The notes beneath the pieces are model-generated. The model saw only the letters and a list, made by a program, of their open reading frames with translations, did no database searches and had not been told where the DNA came from. From assembly GCF_001954195.1 (NCBI RefSeq), contig NZ_MBES01000008.1, positions 1 through 64,000 of the forward strand: a DNA stretch of 64,000 nt. Reading direction: 5' to 3'. The translations under genes were made by a program, and so were the position numbers. Below, piece by piece: positions 59,181 to 64,000 of this stretch (its first letter is position 1; each line of letters begins with the position of its first letter). This DNA comes from Mycobacterium sp. IS-1264. GTDB lineage: Bacteria > Actinomycetota > Actinomycetes > Mycobacteriales > Mycobacteriaceae.

Positions 59181-59966
59181 TTAGCTCTCCAGCGACGACA
59201 AGTTGAAGATGACACCCGTCGGGTCGCTGGCCGCGGCCAGCCGGCCGTACGGGGTGTCCTCGGCCCCCCGCACCACGGCACCGCCGTTGTCGGCGATCAC
59301 CTGCAGGGTCTTGTCGACATCCTCGGCCCCGAAGAAGATGCTCCAATTCGAGGGCACGCCCTCGGGGAGGAAGCCGCTGCCATCCATCATTCCGAGCAAT
59401 TGCTGATCGCCGAACGAAGCTGTGGCGTACCGGAATTCGTCCGTGTCGGAAACCTGCTCGGTCCGCCACCCGAAGACCTCACGGTAGAAGTCGACCGCGG
59501 CGCGGTAATCGCGGGTGGTCAGCTGATGCCACACCGGGGAGCCGGCCTCACCGATCACCTCGAACCCACGGTGCTCCAACGGCTGCCACAGCCCGAAGAT
59601 CGCGCCCGACGGATCGCTCGCCAGGCCCATGTGGCCCTTGGCCGGGACCTCCATCGGCCCCATGCACGCCATGCCACCCGCCGCGGTCGCGGCCGCCATC
59701 GTCCCGTTGACGTCGGCGGTGTGGAAGTAGGTGGCCCAGTTGTCCGGGGCGCCGAACTCGGGCCGGTTGGCCATCAGCCCGGCCACGGGGTGGCCGTCCT
59801 TGGCGGCGTTGACATATCCCCCGTACTCGGGACCGGCGGACTCGAAGGTCCAGCCGAACACCGTGCCGTAGAAGTCCTGGGCGCGGTCGAGTTCCGACGT
59901 CGTCAAATCGATCCAGCAGGGAGCGCCCAGCGGCGCGCCGTCACGAATGGGCACGATCTCCTCCAT
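59181..59966 (-). CDS. Double-domain VOC protein (Rv0911-like)
   Basis: A 261-residue protein with two VOC modules: GAPCWIDLTTSELDRAQDFY with DPSGAIFGLWQP in the first, and VWHQLTTRDYRAAVDFYREV with DPTGVIFNLSSLES in the second. FGAPDNWATYFHTADVN and VPSNWSIFFGAEDVDKTL are the matching middle parts. It is the Rv0911 / hydroxylase-like glyoxalase type. The substrate is unknown. Confidence 0.87.
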   Translation of the reverse strand: MEEIVPIRDGAPLGAPCWIDLTTSELDRAQDFYGTVFGWTFESAGPEYGGYVNAAKDGHPVAGLMANRPEFGAPDNWATYFHTADVNGTMAAATAAGGMACMGPMEVPAKGHMGLASDPSGAIFGLWQPLEHRGFEVIGEAGSPVWHQLTTRDYRAAVDFYREVFGWRTEQVSDTDEFRYATASFGDQQLLGMMDGSGFLPEGVPSNWSIFFGAEDVDKTLQVIADNGGAVVRGAEDTPYGRLAAASDPTGVIFNLSSLES

Positions 59967-60028
59967 CAGGTGTCGCAGTGCCCCGCGGTCGCGGGTTCAC
60001 ACATATCGACTCGCGGCAAACCGGAAAC

Positions 60029-61252
60029 TCATCGAGGCTTGGCTGCCAAGATCTGATCCACACCCATCCGGCCTTCCTCGAAGGCCAGGCCGCCGCCGGC
60101 CAGATACAGCCGCCACACCCGGGCGACCTCTTCACCCTGCAACGCCACGAATTCGTCGAAGCGGCTCTCCAGCGTGTTCAGCCAATGTTCGGCGGTGCGC
60201 GCGTAGTGCTCGCGCATCGCCGCGACCGAACGGATCTCCAAGCCCGCGTCCTGCAGGTAGCGCAGCGTCTGCCAGAGCGGCCGCATGTGCATGTCGGGCG
60301 CGATGTAGGCCTCGATGAACGCTCCCCCGCCCGGCGCGGCATCGGCGCGCCGCGACATCTGCTGCAGCAACAGCCTGCCGCCGGGCCGCAGCGCGCGATC
60401 GAGGATCGCGATGTAGCTGGGATATAGCCGCTCGCCCACGTGCTCGCCCATCTCGACGGACGCGACCGCGTCGAACGTCTCATCGCTCAGATCGCGATAG
60501 TCCTGCAGCCGGACCTCGACGCTGTCGGCCAGACCACGCTCGGTGGCGCGGGCGAGGGTGAAATCGCGCTGCTGCGCCGACAGCGTGATCCCCACGGCGC
60601 GCACTCCGTAGCGGTGCGCCGCGTGCAGGATCAGCGATCCCCAACCACAGCCGACGTCCAGCAGCCGCATCCCCGATTTGAGGTCAAGCTTGCGGCAGAT
60701 CATGTCCAGCTTCGCCGTCTGCGCGTCGTGCAGCGACTGGCCCGGACGGGTGAAATACGCCGACGAATACGCCATGTGCTCGTCGAGCAGCAGCCGGTAG
60801 AAATCGTTGGACAGGTCGTAGTGGTGCGCGATGACGGCGCGATCGCGGCGCCGGGTATGCAGCCGGCCCGACAGCCGCGCCTCGCTGGCCGGCGCCTTGG
60901 GCGGCGGGCCGATTACCCCCAGCCGCACCGCGTGCAGCGCCGCCAGCGCCCGAGCCTGGGGCGGAAGCGTCGCGCCGGCACCGGGGCGCGATCGGGCCAG
61001 CCGCCAGGCCCGCCGCAATCCCTCGGTCAGGTCACCCTCGACATCGATGTCACCGGTCACGTAGGCGCGAGCGAGGCCGAGTTCGCCTGGGCGCCACAGC
61101 AATCGGCGCAGGGCGCGCCGCGACCGCAATACCAGGACCGGGCCGTCGTCCGGGCCGATCTCGCTTCCGTCCCACGCGCGAATGCGGACGGGCGGGTCGA
61201 CCCCGGCGGTGGTTCGAAGCAGGTCCGCCAGGCGATTAGCGACCGGAGCCAC
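60029..61252 (-). CDS. Cyclopropane-fatty-acyl-phospholipid synthase family methyltransferase
   Basis: A 407-residue CFAS-type SAM methyltransferase. The N-terminal domain of about 110 residues is followed by HHYDLSNDFYRLLLDEHMAY, SAM motif LLDVGCGWGSLILHAAHRYG, GITLSAQQRDFTLARATERG and VASVEMGEHVGERLYPSYIA. It resembles UfaA1/CFA synthases that methylenate or methylate unsaturated fatty acyl chains of phospholipids rather than the mycolic acid MmaA/CmaA group. It overlaps the SRPBCC gene by 17 bp. I do not recall it at this place in M. tuberculosis. Confidence 0.87.
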   Translation of the reverse strand: MAPVANRLADLLRTTAGVDPPVRIRAWDGSEIGPDDGPVLVLRSRRALRRLLWRPGELGLARAYVTGDIDVEGDLTEGLRRAWRLARSRPGAGATLPPQARALAALHAVRLGVIGPPPKAPASEARLSGRLHTRRRDRAVIAHHYDLSNDFYRLLLDEHMAYSSAYFTRPGQSLHDAQTAKLDMICRKLDLKSGMRLLDVGCGWGSLILHAAHRYGVRAVGITLSAQQRDFTLARATERGLADSVEVRLQDYRDLSDETFDAVASVEMGEHVGERLYPSYIAILDRALRPGGRLLLQQMSRRADAAPGGGAFIEAYIAPDMHMRPLWQTLRYLQDAGLEIRSVAAMREHYARTAEHWLNTLESRFDEFVALQGEEVARVWRLYLAGGGLAFEEGRMGVDQILAAKPR

Positions 61253-61709
61253 GATCCCCGTTCAGGCGCGGATTGGGTCCGGTGAACACGGTGACGAAGT
61301 TCTCCAGGGAGTCGCGGATATCGCTTCGCAGCGCCGCGGCGACGATCATGCCGATCGGCCCGAACAGCGCGGGCCCACCGAGGTGCACGTCGAAGCTGAC
61401 GACGGAGCCGTCGTCCTTCGGCGCGACTTTGGCCATCAGCTTGACCTTCACCCCGCCGACGCCGTCGCCGTTGAGGGTCATGCCTTCCGGTGGCTTATAG
61501 CGCACGACCGTCCAGCGGATCCGGTTGTACATGCCCTTGACCTCGACGATCGACTCGACGACCGTGCCCTTCTCGATCTGGTCGGGCAGCGTGCTGCGCC
61601 ACACCCGGTGGATGGTCAGCCACTCCCGATACCGGGAGAGATCGGAGGCGTGCTTCCAGGCCTGTTCGGGCGCCAGGGGTACGTCGATTGATCCGGAGAG
61701 TTTGGCCAT
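61236..61709 (-). CDS. SRPBCC-fold protein (Rv0910-like)
   Basis: A 157-residue START/polyketide-cyclase-like protein: IDVPLAPEQAWKHASDLSRY, WRSTLPDQIEKGTVVESIVE, YNRIRWTVVRYKPPEGMTL and FDVHLGGPALFGPIGMIVAA. In M. tuberculosis Rv0910 is reported as the toxin partner of Rv0909, which matches the small gene directly upstream. The fold suggests lipid or hydrophobic ligand binding, and a toxin role is not visible in sequence. The start at 61709 is 4 bp from the upstream stop. Confidence 0.8.
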   Translation of the reverse strand: MAKLSGSIDVPLAPEQAWKHASDLSRYREWLTIHRVWRSTLPDQIEKGTVVESIVEVKGMYNRIRWTVVRYKPPEGMTLNGDGVGGVKVKLMAKVAPKDDGSVVSFDVHLGGPALFGPIGMIVAAALRSDIRDSLENFVTVFTGPNPRLNGDRGSGR

Positions 61710-61713
61710 GCGC

Positions 61714-61902
61714 TCAGTTCTGTTGGTCGCCGTTGGCGGCCGAGTCGGCGGCCTTCTTGGCCTCCTCCTGCACCTTGTGGATGGTGTCGGAGTATTTGCC
61801 TTGCGTCTTTTCGTCGACGAACTCGCCGGCCTTGTCGATTGCCTCCCCGACCTTGTCGGCGTTTTGCGACAACAGATCCTTCGCCTTGTCCAGGAATCCC
61901 AT
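61714..61902 (-). CDS. Rv0909-like small protein (MT0933 antitoxin family)
   Basis: A 62-residue highly charged helical protein: [40 protein letters not shown] and [18 protein letters not shown]. This matches the MT0933/Rv0909 antitoxin-like family (Pfam MT0933_antitox), paired with the Rv0910-like gene that follows. Independent copies of such proteins without toxins are common, so the antitoxin role is tentative. Confidence 0.82.
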   Translation of the reverse strand: MGFLDKAKDLLSQNADKVGEAIDKAGEFVDEKTQGKYSDTIHKVQEEAKKAADSAANGDQQN

Positions 61903-61936
61903 GCGCCGTTCCTTCCCCGCTGATACCCCGCGAATT

Positions 61937-64000
61937 CTACTTGGCGGCCCTCACCGGTTCCCGCCACAACTGCGGCCGCACGCCGAGGATCCTGGCCCTG
62001 ATCCACCACGCCGCCTCGATCGCGACCGCGCCCAACACCCCGACGCCCAGCGCGGTCGACGTCACAGCCACATTCGACGGGTCGAGCAGGAACTTCTTCT
62101 GGGCCAACGGGACGCTGAAGATCACGACGTACGCCAACCCGCAGCCGATCACCAGCGCCACCCGCCACCACTGGTAGGGACGCGCCACCACCGCCAGCAC
62201 CCACAGCGCGGTCACCAGCAGCGTGATCAGCGCCGCGGTCGACGCTTGGTCTTGTTGCTGGAACGTGGCATGGCGACCGTGGTAGGCCAGCAGGTAGGAG
62301 GCAAAGGTAGCGGCGCCGACGATGAGTCCCGACGGCAGCGCGGACGTCAACACCCGCCGCACGAAGCCGGGGTGTGCGCGCTCGTTGTTTGGTGCCAGCG
62401 ACAGGACGAACGACGGGATGCCGATCGTGAACCACGCCGCGATGGTGACGTGGATCGGCTGAAACGGATACAGCAACGGGTCCGCCTTGAGCGGACCGGA
62501 AAACAGGCATTCGATACCCACGAACAGTGCCAGCAGCGCCGAATACACGGTCTTGGTCAAAAACAGGTTGGCGACCCGTTCGATATTGCCGATCACCCGC
62601 CGGCCTTCACCGACGACGTAAGGAAGTGTGGCAAATCGATTGTCCAGCAAGACGATCTGTGCAACCGCCCGCGCCGCCGGGCTTCCGGCGCCCATTGCGA
62701 CGCCGATATCGGCATCCTTGAGGGCCAGCACATCGTTGACGCCGTCACCCGTCATCGCCACCGTGTGGCCGCGCGATTGCAGGGCGTGCACGATCGCACG
62801 TTTCTGGTCGGGCCGGACCCGGCCGAACGTGGTGTAGGACTCGAGTGTGTCAGCCAGTCCGTCCTTGTCCGTCGGCAGTTGCCGCGCGTCCATCGTCTCG
62901 CCGTGCAGCCCGAGCTCGCCGGCCACGGCGCCCACCGACACCGCATTGTCACCGGAGATCACCTTGACCGAAACACCCTCGGCGGCAAAGTAATCCAGCG
63001 TCTGACGGGCATCCGGCCGCACCTTCTGCTCGAGCACCACCAGCGCGACCGGCGTGACCTGACCCGGCGCGTCCGGCTGATTCACGGGCTCCTCGGCGGA
63101 GCCCAGCAGAAGCACCCGCAACCCCTCGGCGCCGACACGTTCGGCCCGTTCCGCTGCCGCCGATGCCGGATCGAGCAGGACATCGGGGGCGCCGATCACC
63201 CAGTTGCCGTGGTCGCGATAGGACACGCCACTCCACTTCGTGGCCGACTTGAAAGGCGCGCTGGCCGTGGCGATCCAGCCGGGCGGTTCGCCATAGGTCT
63301 CGGCGATCGCACGCATGCTTGCATTGGGGCGGGCGTCGGCGGCGGCAAGCGAGGCCAGCACATCGGCGACGGTTTGTTCTGTGGGACCCAATTGCTCGAC
63401 GTCCGAGATCCGCATGCCGGTTTCGGTCAAGGTGCCGGTTTTGTCGGCGCAGACCACGTCGACGCGGGCCAATCCCTCGATCGCGGGCAACTCCTGCACC
63501 AGGCATCGCCGCTGACCCAGCCGGACGACCCCGACCGCGAACGCGGCCGATGTCAGCAGGACCAGGCCTTCGGGCACCATCGGCACCAGCGCGCCGACCG
63601 TGCGCAGCACGGACTGCCGCCATCCCGCGTGCGTGGTGAAGAACTGGGTGTAGATCGTCAGCAGGCCGGCCGGCACCAAGAGGTAGGTGACGAACTGCAG
63701 AATCCGGTTTATGCCGTTGCGCAGTTCGGATTTCACCAGGGTGAACTTGCTGGCCTCCTCGGCAAGCCGGGCGGCATAGGCGTCCGGGCCGACCTTGGTG
63801 GCGCGGTATGCCCCGGTTCCGGCGACGACGAAACTGCCCGACATCGCCGCGTCGCCGACGTTCTTGTCGACGGGGTCCGCCTCACCGGTCAGCAGCGATT
63901 CGTCAACCTCCAGGTTCTCCTCCTCGAGGATCTCGCCGTCGACGACGATCTGGTCCCCCGGGCCGAGCTCGATGACGTCGTCGAGTACCACCTCGCCCGC
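61937..64000 (-). CDS. ctpE: P-type ATPase CtpE (N-terminus beyond the window)
   Basis: At least 688 residues of a P-type cation ATPase, open to the window edge. The actuator loop [11 protein letters not shown], phosphorylation motif [14 protein letters not shown], nucleotide-domain [12 protein letters not shown], hinge [20 protein letters not shown], and six C-terminal membrane segments are present. The order with the Rv0909/0910-like genes identifies it as CtpE, reported to transport Ca2+ in mycobacteria. The missing N-terminus should be about 100-130 residues. Confidence 0.9.
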   Translation of the reverse strand, partial: AGEVVLDDVIELGPGDQIVVDGEILEEENLEVDESLLTGEADPVDKNVGDAAMSGSFVVAGTGAYRATKVGPDAYAARLAEEASKFTLVKSELRNGINRILQFVTYLLVPAGLLTIYTQFFTTHAGWRQSVLRTVGALVPMVPEGLVLLTSAAFAVGVVRLGQRRCLVQELPAIEGLARVDVVCADKTGTLTETGMRISDVEQLGPTEQTVADVLASLAAADARPNASMRAIAETYGEPPGWIATASAPFKSATKWSGVSYRDHGNWVIGAPDVLLDPASAAAERAERVGAEGLRVLLLGSAEEPVNQPDAPGQVTPVALVVLEQKVRPDARQTLDYFAAEGVSVKVISGDNAVSVGAVAGELGLHGETMDARQLPTDKDGLADTLESYTTFGRVRPDQKRAIVHALQSRGHTVAMTGDGVNDVLALKDADIGVAMGAGSPAARAVAQIVLLDNRFATLPYVVGEGRRVIGNIERVANLFLTKTVYSALLALFVGIECLFSGPLKADPLLYPFQPIHVTIAAWFTIGIPSFVLSLAPNNERAHPGFVRRVLTSALPSGLIVGAATFASYLLAYHGRHATFQQQDQASTAALITLLVTALWVLAVVARPYQWWRVALVIGCGLAYVVIFSVPLAQKKFLLDPSNVAVTSTALGVGVLGAVAIEAAWWIRARILGVRPQLWREPVRAAK

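Overview
The window is high-GC actinobacterial DNA and almost certainly comes from a non-tuberculous Mycobacterium. It carries a CYP144-type P450, a UsfY-like protein, an LpdA (Rv3303c-type) flavoprotein and, at the right end, a block in the order I recall for M. tuberculosis Rv0914c to ctpE (Rv0908). All assignments come from reading the sequence and from family knowledge; no database was searched.

Layout. 0-6.5 kb: a proline-rich protein tail, an ECF sigma factor fused to a zinc-finger/membrane/proline-rich tail, a gamma-glutamylcyclotransferase-like/poly-gamma-glutamate hydrolase fusion, an F420 LLM oxidoreductase, tRNA-Arg(CCT), a TetR gene divergent from cyp144, and a Rieske oxygenase remnant. 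6.5-18.3 kb and 34-48.6 kb: two wings of redox and stress genes. They include SDRs, MDR reductases, disulfide-reductase flavoproteins, a DoxX protein, a RclC/DUF417 protein, RidA, a cupin, a copper-storage-like protein, MsrA, MsrB, a molybdopterin oxidoreductase with an FNR partner, NDH-2, a DM13 protein, transaldolase, UsfY, a holin-like protein and a SigH-like sigma factor. 18.5-33.5 kb, between the wings: five large regulators (two tandem GAF/Fis proteins, two tandem STAND-LuxR paralogues, one MalT-type STAND-LuxR) and a triplicated cassette of tiny membrane peptides. 49-54.8 kb: miscellaneous accessory genes around an AT-rich patch. 55-64 kb: the conserved thiolase, carotenoid oxygenase, glyoxalase, SRPBCC/antitoxin and ctpE block.

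Main result. Nine promoters in the two wings carry the same composite operator, always in the same polarity relative to the gene: TCACCCGGGTGA, 11 bp (10 in one site), GGGTGATGAC, 2 bp, CTCACCC. It can be read as four GGGTGA half-sites. The sites head the SDR-Csp, 7-gene MDR/RidA, zinc-ribbon, holin-usfY, RclC-Lpd, NDH-2, DUF5709-LpdA-DM13, ECF sigma and SDR-MsrB-MsrA-Tal units, about 30 genes. A second element, a pair of TGAGACG palindromes 23-24 bp apart followed at a fixed distance by GTGTCATG, precedes both STAND-LuxR loci. Together these suggest a self-contained regulatory circuit (GAF/Fis to STAND-LuxR to GGGTGA regulon). The gene content suggests defence against oxidants, possibly reactive chlorine and electrophiles, with repair of oxidised methionine. 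The functional reading is inference; the repeated operator is directly visible.

Decay is also visible: a frameshifted thioredoxin gene beside a TrxB-like protein without its CxxC, an SDR N-terminal scrap fused to the holin-like gene, the Rieske remnant, and a frame-fused copy of the tiny peptide.
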